Below, piece by piece: positions 36,250 through 45,477 of a stretch of 64,000 bases of DNA. The notes beneath the pieces were generated by a model that ran no database searches, had not been told where the DNA came from, and was given only the letters and a program-made list of their open reading frames with translations. Source of the stretch: Alistipes sp. (lineage in GTDB: Bacteria > Bacteroidota > Bacteroidia > Bacteroidales > Rikenellaceae). The DNA lies in NCBI GenBank assembly GCA_020026335.1, contig JAHHQO010000001.1:248001-312000 (forward strand). The letters run 5' to 3'. The position numbers were made by a program, and so were the translations under genes. Numbering within the stretch: the stretch's first letter is position 1; each line of letters starts with the position of its first letter.

Positions 36250-37842
36250 ATGTTTCGTAGAATAGCTGCGGTAATACTCTCTGTGATACTGCTCTCTTCG
36301 GGATGGCTCTCCCTGACGGGTCTGACTCTCCCGGTGGCACTTGTCCCTCTGTTGTGGATCAGCTCCTCGTACGGTGACTCTCGCAAAGATTGGTGGAGGG
36401 TTTTCGGATGGGCGGCTCTCACATTCGCTCTATGGAACATCTCCACCATCTGGTGGATATGGGGCGCGACTCCCGTGGGTCCCGTGGCGGCCACTCTGGC
36501 CTCGACCTTTCTCAACATGATAGCCTTCATGGTCTATCACACCATCTCCAAAAAAGCACATACGGCACTGGCCTACACCGCTCTGGTGTCGTCGTGGATA
36601 GCCACCGAGTACTGGTACACGGTGGGCGAATTTTCGTGGCCGTGGCTCATCTTGGGTAACGGCTTCTCGCACGATGTGTGGGCGGTGCAGTGGTACGAAT
36701 ATACGGGTGTCTTCGGCGGCTCGCTGTGGGTGCTGGTCGCCAACCTCTTCTTCTTCGAGGTGCTGAAACACCGCCACGAATGTCGCCGCTACATCGCCGC
36801 CGGCGTGTGGGTGGTGGTGCCCCTGCTCTTTTCGCTGGTGCTGTGGCACAAGTGGAAACCCGTCGAGGGGGGCGAGTCGCTGCGTGTGAGCGTGGTGCAA
36901 CCCAATGTCGATTGCTACGACAAGTTCCACGGTGACGATGCATGGCAGATTGACAACATCAAAGCCCTTCTGAAAGAGACTCCCCGAAATACGGATTTGA
37001 TTCTTCTTCCCGAAACCGCCCTGCCGGGCTACTATTGGGAACCCTCGCTGTCGTATCAGCCCGGAGGACGCCGCGCGGCGGTGTGGGACGAGCTGGCGGC
37101 ACAGCTGGCTGCCGACCACCCCGAAGCCCTGCTGGTGACGGGTACCAATGTGTTGCGCCGCTACGAGGCGGGAGGACAGACCGCCACGGCACGCAAAAAC
37201 CGCTGGGACGGCTCCTATTACGATATATATAACAGTGCCGTGGGCATCGACTCGGCGGCGCGCTGGCAGATACACCGCAAGGGTCGTCTGGTCATCGGCG
37301 TGGAGAAAACCCCGCTACCGTGGCTGTTCGAGAAGCTCGAATTTCTGGTCATCGACCTCGGCGGCACACTCGGACAAATCGGTGTGGGGCAGAGCGGTAC
37401 GACATTCACCCACAAGGGGGTGAAGTTCTCGCCGGCCATCTGCTACGAAGGTCTCTACGGTGACTACTACGGCGACTTCGTGCGCCACGGTGCACAGCTG
37501 ATGACCATCATCTCCAACGACGGCTGGTGGGGCGACACGCCCGGCTACCGCCACCTGTTCACCCTCTCGCGCCTGCGTGCCATCGAGCACCGCCGTGCCA
37601 TTGCACGCTCCGCCAATACGGGTCGTTCGGGATTTATCTCCGCGCGTGGCGACATCGTGGGTGAGACCCTCGGTTGGAAGGAGCGCGGCGTGCTGACCGG
37701 GGAGGTGAAGTGCCACGACGAAGTGACCTTCTACACCCGCTATGGCGACTACATCGGTCGCATCTCGCAGCTGGTCATGTTGCTGTCGATACTCTACTAT
37801 GTGGCGTACCGCGCCAAGAAGAAAAACTATCTGGTAGAATAG
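36250..37842 (+). CDS. lnt: apolipoprotein N-acyltransferase
   Basis: N-acylates the lipid-modified N-terminal cysteine of lipoproteins in the inner membrane. 530 residues with about six or seven N-terminal TM helices, then a nitrilase-like periplasmic domain with E in LLPETALPGYYW and C in SPAICYEGLYG of the Glu-Lys-Cys triad, and a last TM helix. The many lipoproteins in this window are its expected substrates. folC follows after 31 bases. Confidence 0.93.
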   Translation: MFRRIAAVILSVILLSSGWLSLTGLTLPVALVPLLWISSSYGDSRKDWWRVFGWAALTFALWNISTIWWIWGATPVGPVAATLASTFLNMIAFMVYHTISKKAHTALAYTALVSSWIATEYWYTVGEFSWPWLILGNGFSHDVWAVQWYEYTGVFGGSLWVLVANLFFFEVLKHRHECRRYIAAGVWVVVPLLFSLVLWHKWKPVEGGESLRVSVVQPNVDCYDKFHGDDAWQIDNIKALLKETPRNTDLILLPETALPGYYWEPSLSYQPGGRRAAVWDELAAQLAADHPEALLVTGTNVLRRYEAGGQTATARKNRWDGSYYDIYNSAVGIDSAARWQIHRKGRLVIGVEKTPLPWLFEKLEFLVIDLGGTLGQIGVGQSGTTFTHKGVKFSPAICYEGLYGDYYGDFVRHGAQLMTIISNDGWWGDTPGYRHLFTLSRLRAIEHRRAIARSANTGRSGFISARGDIVGETLGWKERGVLTGEVKCHDEVTFYTRYGDYIGRISQLVMLLSILYYVAYRAKKKNYLVE

Positions 37843-37873
37843 AAAGGAACAAAAACCCTCTTCATAAAATATT

Positions 37874-39163
37874 ATGAATTACTCTCAAACACTCGATTTC
37901 TTATTCAATTCGCTCCCCTCGTATGAGGCTACGGGCGATTCGGGCTACAAACCCGGACTGGAGAACATCACCGCATTCTGCAAGCACATCGGTAATCCCC
38001 AGCGTAATTTCTTCACCATCCACGTTGCCGGCACCAACGGCAAGGGTTCGGTGTCACACATGATTGCCTCGGTGCTCAATCAGGCCGGTTACCGCACGGG
38101 TCTGTTCACCTCGCCCCACCTCAAGGACTTCAGAGAGCGTATCCTGGTCGATGGTGAGATGATTCCCAAGCAGAAGGTCGTCAATTTCGTAGACAAGCAC
38201 CACGACAAGATGGTCGATATGGGTCTGTCGTTCTTCGAGATGACCGCTGCGATGGCCTTCGACTACTTCGCACAGAGCGATGTGGAGGTGGCCGTTATCG
38301 AGACCGGTCTGGGTGGTCGTCTTGACGCTACGAACATCATTGTGCCGCTGGTGAGCATCATCACCAACATCGGTCTGGAGCATACCTCGCTGCTGGGCGA
38401 CACGATTCAGAAGATTGCATCGGAGAAGGCCGGCATCATCAAGAAGAGTATTCCCGTCATCGTGGGCGAGAGCAACACCCGCTACAACGATGTTTTCGAG
38501 CAGACCGCTCACAACAACAAGTCGAGAGTCATCTATGCCGAGCAGGAGTTCAAGTGCCAGTCGCAGAAAAAGGAGGAGTGGGGACAGTCGTTCTTGCTGA
38601 AGCGTACGCGCGACGACTACAATCTGCCCGTGCCGCTCGACCTGGCAGGTGACTACCAGCTGCACAACGTGCTGACGGCCACCGCCGCCGTGGATTACCT
38701 CCACGAGGAGACACCGCTCACCATCTCGCGCCGTGCCTTTGTCGAGGGTATGCGCCACGCGGCACAGAACACCGCTTTCCAGGGTCGCTGGCAGAAGCTG
38801 GGCGACAAGCCGCTGATGATTGCCGACACGGGTCACAACGCCCACGGCATGAAGTATGTGTCGGAGCAGCTCAAGACGCTGACCTACAAGAAGCTATACT
38901 GCGTGATGGGCTTTATGAAGGATAAGGATTTGGCCCACATTCTGCCCCTCCTGCCCCGCGATGCACACTACATTTTCACCGCGGCGCATTCACAGCGTAT
39001 GTTGCCCGCTGCCGATTTGGCACAGAAGGCTGCCATCTATGGTTTGCAGGGTGAGGCTGTGGAGACCGTTGAGGCTGCCGTTGCCAGAGCCAAAGAACTG
39101 GCCGGCGAGGACGATGCCATCTTCGTGGGCGGCAGCACCTACATCGTGGCCGAGGCCATCTAA
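37874..39163 (+). CDS. folC: bifunctional folylpolyglutamate/dihydrofolate synthase
   Basis: Adds glutamate to dihydropteroate and to folates, with ATP. 429 residues, Mur-ligase fold, P-loop VAGTNGKGSVSHM near residues 56-68, and the conserved SPHLKDFRERI and TGLGGRLDATN segments. Same strand as lnt and probably co-transcribed. Cytosolic. Confidence 0.95.
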   Translation: MNYSQTLDFLFNSLPSYEATGDSGYKPGLENITAFCKHIGNPQRNFFTIHVAGTNGKGSVSHMIASVLNQAGYRTGLFTSPHLKDFRERILVDGEMIPKQKVVNFVDKHHDKMVDMGLSFFEMTAAMAFDYFAQSDVEVAVIETGLGGRLDATNIIVPLVSIITNIGLEHTSLLGDTIQKIASEKAGIIKKSIPVIVGESNTRYNDVFEQTAHNNKSRVIYAEQEFKCQSQKKEEWGQSFLLKRTRDDYNLPVPLDLAGDYQLHNVLTATAAVDYLHEETPLTISRRAFVEGMRHAAQNTAFQGRWQKLGDKPLMIADTGHNAHGMKYVSEQLKTLTYKKLYCVMGFMKDKDLAHILPLLPRDAHYIFTAAHSQRMLPAADLAQKAAIYGLQGEAVETVEAAVARAKELAGEDDAIFVGGSTYIVAEAI

Positions 39164-39195
39164 ATCGAAAGAAAGACCCTCTTCGGAGGGCAAAA

Positions 39196-39262
39196 AATAT
39201 CCCTTCTGCGGACTCGTGGGACTCGAAGTGAGTCACCGAAATCCTGCGGAAGGGATTTTTTT
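39196..39262 (+). terminator. long imperfect hairpin terminator after folC
   Basis: ATCCCTTC with a nearby GCGGA pairs imperfectly with the sequence ending GGAAGGGAT, followed by seven T. An inner hairpin around GTGGGACTC/GTGAGTCAC extends the stem. Confidence 0.6.
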
Positions 39263-39270
39263 ATGGGCGG

Positions 39271-39567
39271 TTAAGCCTGGCCGATTTTGGGACCTGCCTC
39301 CGAGGGGTTGTGGAGGTCGATGGCGCCCATCGTACTCTCATAGCGGCGAATGTTGTCCTGCAAGGAGGTCAGCAGTCGTTTGGCGTGCTCCGGAGTGAGT
39401 ATGATACGACTCCTGACATGAGCCTTTTCCACGTTGGGAAGCACCGTCGCAAAGTCGATGATGAACTCCGAAGGGGAGTGCGATATGATGGCCAAATTGG
39501 AATATTTGCCCTGCGCTGTCTCTTCATCGATGGCGATGTCGAGACCAAATTGGTTCATCTCTGCCAT
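39271..39567 (-). CDS. DUF3467 family protein
   Basis: 98 residues from the ATG at 39565-39567 (MAEMNQ). The core YSNLAIISHSPSEFIIDF and SRIILTPEHAKRLL matches DUF3467, a widespread small Bacteroidetes family of unknown function. The frame is open upstream, but the -7 box at 39594-39601 puts the transcript start near 39588, which excludes the longer starts beyond it. Convergent with folC. Confidence 0.88.
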   Translation of the reverse strand: MAEMNQFGLDIAIDEETAQGKYSNLAIISHSPSEFIIDFATVLPNVEKAHVRSRIILTPEHAKRLLTSLQDNIRRYESTMGAIDLHNPSEAGPKIGQA

Positions 39568-39593
39568 AATTGTTTTATCAAGATTTTGCATTA

Positions 39594-39601
39594 CAAATGT
39601 A
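39594..39601 (-). promoter_or_regulatory. -7 element for the DUF3467 gene
   Basis: TACATTTG on the minus strand, 27 bases before the chosen ATG; helps decide the start. No -33 match. Confidence 0.5.
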
Positions 39602-39773
39602 AGCAGAAAATTCGGTATTTGGGATATGCCTTTTCCCAAATCGGGCAAAGAGCCACCCAAATCGGGCAAAAAGTGTTGCGCACCGCTCCGTTTTGGTGTC
39701 GGAGGTTGTCGAATGCCGAATTTTTGGGCTTCATTTCGCCGATACGAATTTTCGGATATTGACTTTTTATTCG

Positions 39774-39781
39774 TACTTTTG
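39774..39781 (+). promoter_or_regulatory. -7 element for the LysE-cmk-ispH operon
   Basis: TACTTTTG matches the consensus, 31 bases before the LysE-like ATG; about 20 bases upstream is a TTTTC in place of TTTG. Confidence 0.5.
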
Positions 39782-39811
39782 TACGATTATAATTAACTCT
39801 GGAAACGAGAT

Positions 39812-40489
39812 ATGACATTTGATTTACTGGAAGTCCTTTTCCGAGGCATCTGCGTCGGTGTGGCGGCATCTATCACGGTAGGTCCCGTGGCGGTGTTGTG
39901 CATCCAGCGTACACTCTCCAAGAGCCGTCGTTCGGGCATCGTCTCGGGCTTTGGTGTGGCGTGTGCCGACACCTTCATGGCTATGGCGGCCTTCTTCTTC
40001 TACTCCATGTTGCAAGCTCAGATTGACACTTATAACACCCTGTTGAGAGTCATCGGCGGCATCTTTGTCGTGATTGTCGGCGTCTACATCTATGTGCAGA
40101 ACCCCGTGCCGCAAATCCGCAAGAACAGAGCCGGCAAGAGTTCCATGTGGCAGGATTTCGCTTCGATATTCGGCATCACGCTGGCCAACTTCATCATGGT
40201 TGTGCCCTATATTCTGGCGTTCTTTGCCGTCTTCAAGGTCTCGAGCGGCGATGTGCCGACCGAGGGTTTTGTGGGCTTCCTGCGTTCGGTGCTCGTCATC
40301 GTGGGCTTCTTTGGCGGTGCCGTGTCGTGGTGGACGCTGCTGGCGTGTGTCATCAACCTCTTCCGCCGCCGCTTCCGCCCCCGTCATATGCTCACCATCA
40401 ATCATGTGGCAGGCCTTATCATCGGAATCTTAGGAATTTACACCATATTATCCACTTATTTTGATATTTTCCCCAATGTCGGACACTGA
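39812..40489 (+). CDS. LysE/RhtB-family amino acid exporter
   Basis: 225 residues with six predicted TM helices. N-terminal AASITVGPVAVLCIQRTLSK is the LysE-family signature. It exports an amino acid or similar small metabolite; the substrate is not predictable. Its end overlaps the cmk start by 14 bases. Confidence 0.85.
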   Translation: MTFDLLEVLFRGICVGVAASITVGPVAVLCIQRTLSKSRRSGIVSGFGVACADTFMAMAAFFFYSMLQAQIDTYNTLLRVIGGIFVVIVGVYIYVQNPVPQIRKNRAGKSSMWQDFASIFGITLANFIMVVPYILAFFAVFKVSSGDVPTEGFVGFLRSVLVIVGFFGGAVSWWTLLACVINLFRRRFRPRHMLTINHVAGLIIGILGIYTILSTYFDIFPNVGH

Positions 40490-41177
40490 TAAAAAAATCG
40501 TTATCGCCGTCGATGGCTTCTCATCGTGCGGCAAAAGTACCTTCGCCAAGGCCATTGCCGCGCGTCTGGGTTACATCTTCATCGACACCGGTGCCATGTA
40601 CCGTGCCGTGACCCTCTATGCCCTCGAAAAGGGTGCCATCGCAGCCGGTAAGGTCGATGCCGAGAAGGTGAATGCCCTGCTGGACGAAATCAGCATCTCA
40701 TTTGTCTTCAACCCCCAACGCGGAGCCAGTGATGTCTACATCAACGGCCGTTGCGTGGAGGATAAAATCCGCACCTTCGAGGTGAGCAGTCTGGTCAGCC
40801 CCGTGAGTGCCATTCCCGAGGTGCGCCGCCGTCTGGTGGCCATGCAGCAGGAGATGGGACGCGAGCGCGGTGTGGTGATGGACGGACGCGACATCGGCAC
40901 AACGGTATTCCCCGATGCCGAGTTGAAAATCTACATGACCGCCGACCCCAAGGTGCGTGCACAGCGCCGCTATGACGAGCTGAAGGCCAAGGGTCACGAT
41001 GTGACACTCGAGGAAATCGAGCGCAATGTGGTGGAGCGCGACCATGCCGACATGACCCGCGAGGTGTCGCCCCTGCGCAAGGCCGACGATGCCATTGTGC
41101 TGGACAACAGCCACATGACCGTGGAGGAGCAGATGACCTGGTTCCTCGACAAGTTGAACGAAGTGAAAACAAGATAG
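40476..41177 (+). CDS. cmk: cytidylate kinase
   Basis: Phosphorylates CMP and dCMP. 233 residues from the ATG at 40476. The P-loop DGFSSCGKSTFAKAIA has a serine/cysteine-containing loop rather than the common GPAGSGKST but keeps GKST. MDGRDIGTTVFPDAELKIYM and the RxxxD lid segment are present. The upstream in-frame ATG at 40461 would add 5 residues and overlap LysE by more. ispH begins 4 bases after the stop. Confidence 0.95.
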   Translation: MSDTDKKIVIAVDGFSSCGKSTFAKAIAARLGYIFIDTGAMYRAVTLYALEKGAIAAGKVDAEKVNALLDEISISFVFNPQRGASDVYINGRCVEDKIRTFEVSSLVSPVSAIPEVRRRLVAMQQEMGRERGVVMDGRDIGTTVFPDAELKIYMTADPKVRAQRRYDELKAKGHDVTLEEIERNVVERDHADMTREVSPLRKADDAIVLDNSHMTVEEQMTWFLDKLNEVKTR

Positions 41178-41181
41178 AACA

Positions 41182-42042
41182 TTGCAAATCGAGATTGACG
41201 ATAAATCGGGCTTCTGCTTCGGGGTGGTGAGAGCCATCGGAGAGGCGGAGAAGGCACTCGGCGAGACGGACAGGGTCTACTCGCTGGGCGACATCGTGCA
41301 CAACCGCATCGAGGTGCAGCGTCTGGAGGAGATGGGACTGAAGACCGTGACCCACGAGGACATGGAGTCGCTGTCGGGCAGCCGTCTGTTCATTCGCGCA
41401 CACGGTGAACCGCCCTCGACCTACCGCAAGGCCGAGGAGCTGGGTATTCGGGTCATCGATGCCACGTGTCCCGTGGTGGCGAAGTTGCAGGAGCGGGTCA
41501 AGAGAGCCTACCTCAAGATGCAGCCCGTCGAGGGTCAGGTGGTGATTCTCGGCAAGCGGGGTCACGCCGAAGTGGTGGGTCTTGCCGGTCAGGCGGACAA
41601 TCATGTGGTGGTCATCGAGAAGGAGGAGGACATGGAGCAAATCGACTTCACCCGTCCCATCTACTTCCTGTCGCAGACCACGCAGAGCATCGCCCTCTTC
41701 GAGCATCTGGGCGAGGAGATGAAACGCCGTGCCTCGAACCCCTCCCAAGTGGAGATTTGCGATACCATCTGCCGTCAGGTGTCGGGGCGCGAGCAGCATT
41801 TGGCGGAGTTTGCCGCGCGTTTCGATGCCGTGTTTTTCGTCTGTGGCAAAAAATCGTCGAACGGCAAGGTGCTCTATGAGGTGTGCCGCCGCTCGAATCC
41901 CCACACCTACAACATCGAGGAGGCATCGGAAATCCGCGAGGAGTGGTTGGAGGGTGTCGAGAAGGTGGGCATCTGTGGTGCCACATCGACTCCCAAGTGG
42001 CTCATGCAGCGCGTGGCCGACCATCTGGCAGAGATGAAATAG
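41182..42042 (+). CDS. ispH: 4-hydroxy-3-methylbut-2-enyl diphosphate reductase
   Basis: Last enzyme of the MEP isoprenoid pathway, a 4Fe-4S protein. 286 residues; cluster cysteines in GFCFGV (C12), DATCPVV and ICGATSTP, and the FVCGKKSSNG segment. The start is a TTG at 41182, four bases past cmk; no ATG is available at the N-terminus before the essential GFCFGV motif. Provides isoprenoid precursors used by the polyprenyl synthase and UppP lipid cycle. Confidence 0.93.
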   Translation: MQIEIDDKSGFCFGVVRAIGEAEKALGETDRVYSLGDIVHNRIEVQRLEEMGLKTVTHEDMESLSGSRLFIRAHGEPPSTYRKAEELGIRVIDATCPVVAKLQERVKRAYLKMQPVEGQVVILGKRGHAEVVGLAGQADNHVVVIEKEEDMEQIDFTRPIYFLSQTTQSIALFEHLGEEMKRRASNPSQVEICDTICRQVSGREQHLAEFAARFDAVFFVCGKKSSNGKVLYEVCRRSNPHTYNIEEASEIREEWLEGVEKVGICGATSTPKWLMQRVADHLAEMK

Positions 42043-42131
42043 CCGACCCCGACCGCCCCAAAGCCCATGAGAGAGAATTCCCTCCTGCAACACCTCCGTT
42101 GAACAATTAGAAATCAAAAGAACCGAAAAAT

Positions 42132-42605
42132 ATGAACTACACAGTCAGAGTTTTGAAATATTTTGTCGCTTTCAGCGTTTTCTGTATGGCGATTGTGGCA
42201 TTGAATCTGCTGGTGAGCAGCACACCGATGACCCTCGATGAGTTCGTCTATGTGACTTTCCATACGCCCCGTGGCATGATGTTGCCCGTGGTGGTGGTTC
42301 TGCTCTCGCTGGTGATGCCCCGCATCGACTTCATCACCCGACGTGTGGAGGGCGATGTGGAGGAAAACCGCACACAGATTGACAACGCCATGAAGGCTTC
42401 GGGTTTCGAGTATGTCGAGACCCGTGACGAACAGCTCATCTACCACGCTTCGAGCTTCCTCACCAAGCTGATGTTGCTCTGGGACGATGAGATGAAGGTG
42501 TCGCAATACGGACAATGGATTGAGGTATCGGGAAAAAGACGCGCGGTGGCTCGTATCGTCTACCGTCTGGACTCCTACCTCGGAATGTTGAGAAGAGATG
42601 AATAA
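42132..42605 (+). CDS. uncharacterised membrane protein
   Basis: 157 residues: two N-terminal TM helices (about 9-29 and 50-66), then a soluble part of about 90 residues (RQ-rich, then YGQWIEVSGKRRAVARIVYRLD). I recognise no family. It overlaps the S41 protease gene by 8 bases, which suggests linked expression. Confidence 0.65.
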   Translation: MNYTVRVLKYFVAFSVFCMAIVALNLLVSSTPMTLDEFVYVTFHTPRGMMLPVVVVLLSLVMPRIDFITRRVEGDVEENRTQIDNAMKASGFEYVETRDEQLIYHASSFLTKLMLLWDDEMKVSQYGQWIEVSGKRRAVARIVYRLDSYLGMLRRDE

Positions 42606-44265
42606 GAATTGGAAAAAATATGTGATGAGTGTGGCACTTGCAACTTCGGTTGTGGGTGCATTCTCATTTGCCACCCGTGACGATTTCGGGTTGGGACGCG
42701 CCATGGAGCTGGTTGTGGGCATGATGCGCGAATTGTCGGTGGGGTATGTCGACCCTGTCGATGCCGACAAACTCTTGCAGGGTGCCGCCGAGGGCATGGT
42801 GCGTGACCTCGACCCCTACACCGAGTACATTGCCGAGGACGCCATGCAGGACTTCGAGCTGCTCACCACGGGCAAATATGGCGGTATGGGTTCGCTCATC
42901 CGCAAGAAGGGCAACTGGGTGTGCATCGCCCAGCCCTACAAGGGTTCGCCCTCCGACCGTGCCGGCATGAAAATCGGCGACAAGATTCTCTCCATCGACG
43001 GCAAGAGTGCCGAGAACTTCACCAACGAGCAGGTCTCCTCCAAGCTGAAGGGTACGCCCGGCAGTGTGGTGAACCTCGAACTGGAGCGTTTGAACGGCGA
43101 GCGTTACAAGTCATCGGTAGTGCGCGAGCGCATTCTCATTCCGAGTGTGCCGTACTACGGCTGGCTCAACGATTCGACCGCCTACCTCTGCCACCGCGAC
43201 TACATCGACGGCTCGTATGTCGAGATTCGCAACGCCCTCGATGAACTCAACCGCGAGGGACGACTCAAGAATCTGGTCTTCGACCTGCGTTTCAACGGTG
43301 GCGGTATCATGCAGGAAGCGGTGAAAATCCTCTCGCTGTTCGTACCCAAGGGCACCGAGGTGCTCTCGACCAAGGGACGCACCGATTCCTCGAAGAAGAG
43401 CTACGCCACCTCCTCCGAGCCGGCTTATCCCGACCTGCGTCTGGCGGTGCTGATTAACAACGGCTCGGCATCCTCTGCCGAGATTGTGTCGGGTGCATTG
43501 CAGGATTTGGACCGCGCGGTGCTCATCGGTCAGCGCAGCTTCGGCAAGGGTCTGGTGCAGACCACCGTGCCGCTGGGCTACAACGGCATGCTGAAGCTCA
43601 CCACCGCGAAGTATTATATCCCCTCGGGTCGCTGCATTCAGGCGGTGGACTACTCCCACTCACAGGAGGGTAGCGTGAGGGTCATTCCCGACTCGCTGAT
43701 TTCGGAGTTCGCAACCGCCGGCGGTCGTAAGGTCTATGACGGTGGCGGTGTGATGCCCGACATCAAGACCGAGCCCGAATATGTGAGCCGCTTTGCCGCC
43801 ACACTCTACGCCATGGGATTCATCGCCGACTACGGTGACGAGTATATGATTGCCCACCCCGATTTGAAGACGGTGGACAGCCGTAACTTCTCTATCTCGG
43901 AGGAGGATTACGAGGCGTTCCGTCAGTTCATGAAGGACAAGAAAGTGCCCTACGAGTCGGAGACACGACAGGCGCTCAAGATGCTGAAGAAGGCCACCGA
44001 CGAGGACCGCTTCAAGGAGCTGGGCGAGCGCATCGCCGCCATCGAAAAGGAGCTCAAGGACGACACCGCCTCGAACATTGACACCTACCGCAAGGAGATA
44101 CTCTCCTACATCAACCGCGACATTATCCAGCGTTTCAACTATCAGGAAGGCTCGATAGAGTACGGTGTGGTGCGTGACAAGGAGGTGGAGCGTGCCGTGG
44201 AGCTGTTGTCCGATGTGCAGGAGTATGAGCGTATCCTCCGCGAACAGGATACCCTGCGCAAATAA
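42598..44265 (+). CDS. S41-family C-terminal processing peptidase
   Basis: 555 residues: an N-terminal signal or anchor helix (about 7-25), a PDZ domain (about 90-185; YGGMGSLIRKKG, SDRAGMKIGDKILSIDG) and the S41 peptidase core with the serine motif NNGSASSAEIVSG around residue 292 and the lysine in RSFGKGLVQ, which form the Ser-Lys dyad. It likely degrades or processes periplasmic proteins. A C-terminal helical tail of about 130 residues follows. Confidence 0.93.
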   Translation: MNKNWKKYVMSVALATSVVGAFSFATRDDFGLGRAMELVVGMMRELSVGYVDPVDADKLLQGAAEGMVRDLDPYTEYIAEDAMQDFELLTTGKYGGMGSLIRKKGNWVCIAQPYKGSPSDRAGMKIGDKILSIDGKSAENFTNEQVSSKLKGTPGSVVNLELERLNGERYKSSVVRERILIPSVPYYGWLNDSTAYLCHRDYIDGSYVEIRNALDELNREGRLKNLVFDLRFNGGGIMQEAVKILSLFVPKGTEVLSTKGRTDSSKKSYATSSEPAYPDLRLAVLINNGSASSAEIVSGALQDLDRAVLIGQRSFGKGLVQTTVPLGYNGMLKLTTAKYYIPSGRCIQAVDYSHSQEGSVRVIPDSLISEFATAGGRKVYDGGGVMPDIKTEPEYVSRFAATLYAMGFIADYGDEYMIAHPDLKTVDSRNFSISEEDYEAFRQFMKDKKVPYESETRQALKMLKKATDEDRFKELGERIAAIEKELKDDTASNIDTYRKEILSYINRDIIQRFNYQEGSIEYGVVRDKEVERAVELLSDVQEYERILREQDTLRK

Positions 44266-44286
44266 CCTATCAAAGGAAGAAGGGAG

Positions 44287-45477
44287 ATGCAAAAGAAGAT
44301 GAGAAGACTTCGTGATATGTTCACTTTCCGTCACCGCGTGGTGATTATCGTGGTCGGCATTCTGCTGGCTGCGCTTTCGTTGCTCTACACCAACAACATG
44401 GCGAAAGGACTCAAGGAGAAGGAGCAGCACGATGTGGCACTGTGGGCCAATGCCCTGCAACGCGTCAATCGCGATGCCTTGGGTGCCGTTGTCGATGACC
44501 CCTTCATCAAACAGATTGTATCGAACAACAACAATATCCCGTTCATCATCATCAACGAGAACTTCAAGGTGGTGAACTCGCACCTCATACCCCCCGAAAT
44601 CATCGGTCACCCCGACCATCTGCGCCGTCAGATTGAGGAGTTCGCCGAGGAGAATCCGCCCCAGAAGGTCACCTTCTGGTGGAACAGTGAGCACTACCTG
44701 CTGATTTTCTACGGTCAGTCGCAACTGCTCAAATCGCTCTACTACTTCCCCATCATTCAGTTGCTTGTCATCACCGCTTTTGTGCTGATGGGCTTCATCG
44801 CCTTCCGCTCCTCGAAGCACGACGAGCAGAACCGCGTGTGGATTGGTCTGGCGAAGGAGACCGCCCACCAGTTGGGCACCCCCACCTCGTCACTGTTGGG
44901 CTGGGTGGAGTACCTCAAATCGCAGGACATCGACCAGGAAGCGGTGGCGGAGATGGAGAAGGATTTGACCCATCTGATGAAGATTGTGGACCGCTTCTCG
45001 AAAATCGGTTCGGAGACTCCTCTCGAACCTGCCGTCATCAATGAGGTGGTGGGCGAGTCGGTGATGTACTTCCGCAAGCGTATCCCCCGCAACGTGACCC
45101 TCGACTATAACGGACTGGCGATTGCCCCCGTGCAGGCCAACATCAATGCCGCCCTCTTCGAGTGGGTGGTGGAGAACCTGATGAAGAACTCGCTCGATGC
45201 CCTGCAAGGTCACGGCGCGATAGATGTAACCATCTCCTCGGACGAGAAGAACATCATGGTCGATGTCCGCGACACGGGAAAGGGTATTCCCAAGGGCAAC
45301 TGGAACCGTATTTTCGAACCCGGCTTTACCACCAAGACGCGCGGCTGGGGTCTGGGTCTTTCGCTTTCGAAGCGCGTCATCGAGGAGTACCACCACGGCA
45401 AAATCGCAGTCATCGACTCCGAGCCGGGTAAGGGTACCACCATTCGTATCACCATCAAAAGGGTATTTGAGTCTTGA
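44287..45477 (+). CDS. sensor histidine kinase
   Basis: 396 residues: TM1 (about 18-35), a periplasmic domain of about 110 residues, TM2 (about 154-174), then HisKA with H194 in KETAHQLGTPTSSLLGW and an HATPase_c domain (VVENLMKNSLDAL, DTGKGIP, GWGLGLSLSKRV). No response regulator adjoins it, so its partner must be elsewhere. It lies 21 bases after the protease and overlaps the DUF4271 gene by 4 bases. Confidence 0.9.
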   Translation: MQKKMRRLRDMFTFRHRVVIIVVGILLAALSLLYTNNMAKGLKEKEQHDVALWANALQRVNRDALGAVVDDPFIKQIVSNNNNIPFIIINENFKVVNSHLIPPEIIGHPDHLRRQIEEFAEENPPQKVTFWWNSEHYLLIFYGQSQLLKSLYYFPIIQLLVITAFVLMGFIAFRSSKHDEQNRVWIGLAKETAHQLGTPTSSLLGWVEYLKSQDIDQEAVAEMEKDLTHLMKIVDRFSKIGSETPLEPAVINEVVGESVMYFRKRIPRNVTLDYNGLAIAPVQANINAALFEWVVENLMKNSLDALQGHGAIDVTISSDEKNIMVDVRDTGKGIPKGNWNRIFEPGFTTKTRGWGLGLSLSKRVIEEYHHGKIAVIDSEPGKGTTIRITIKRVFES

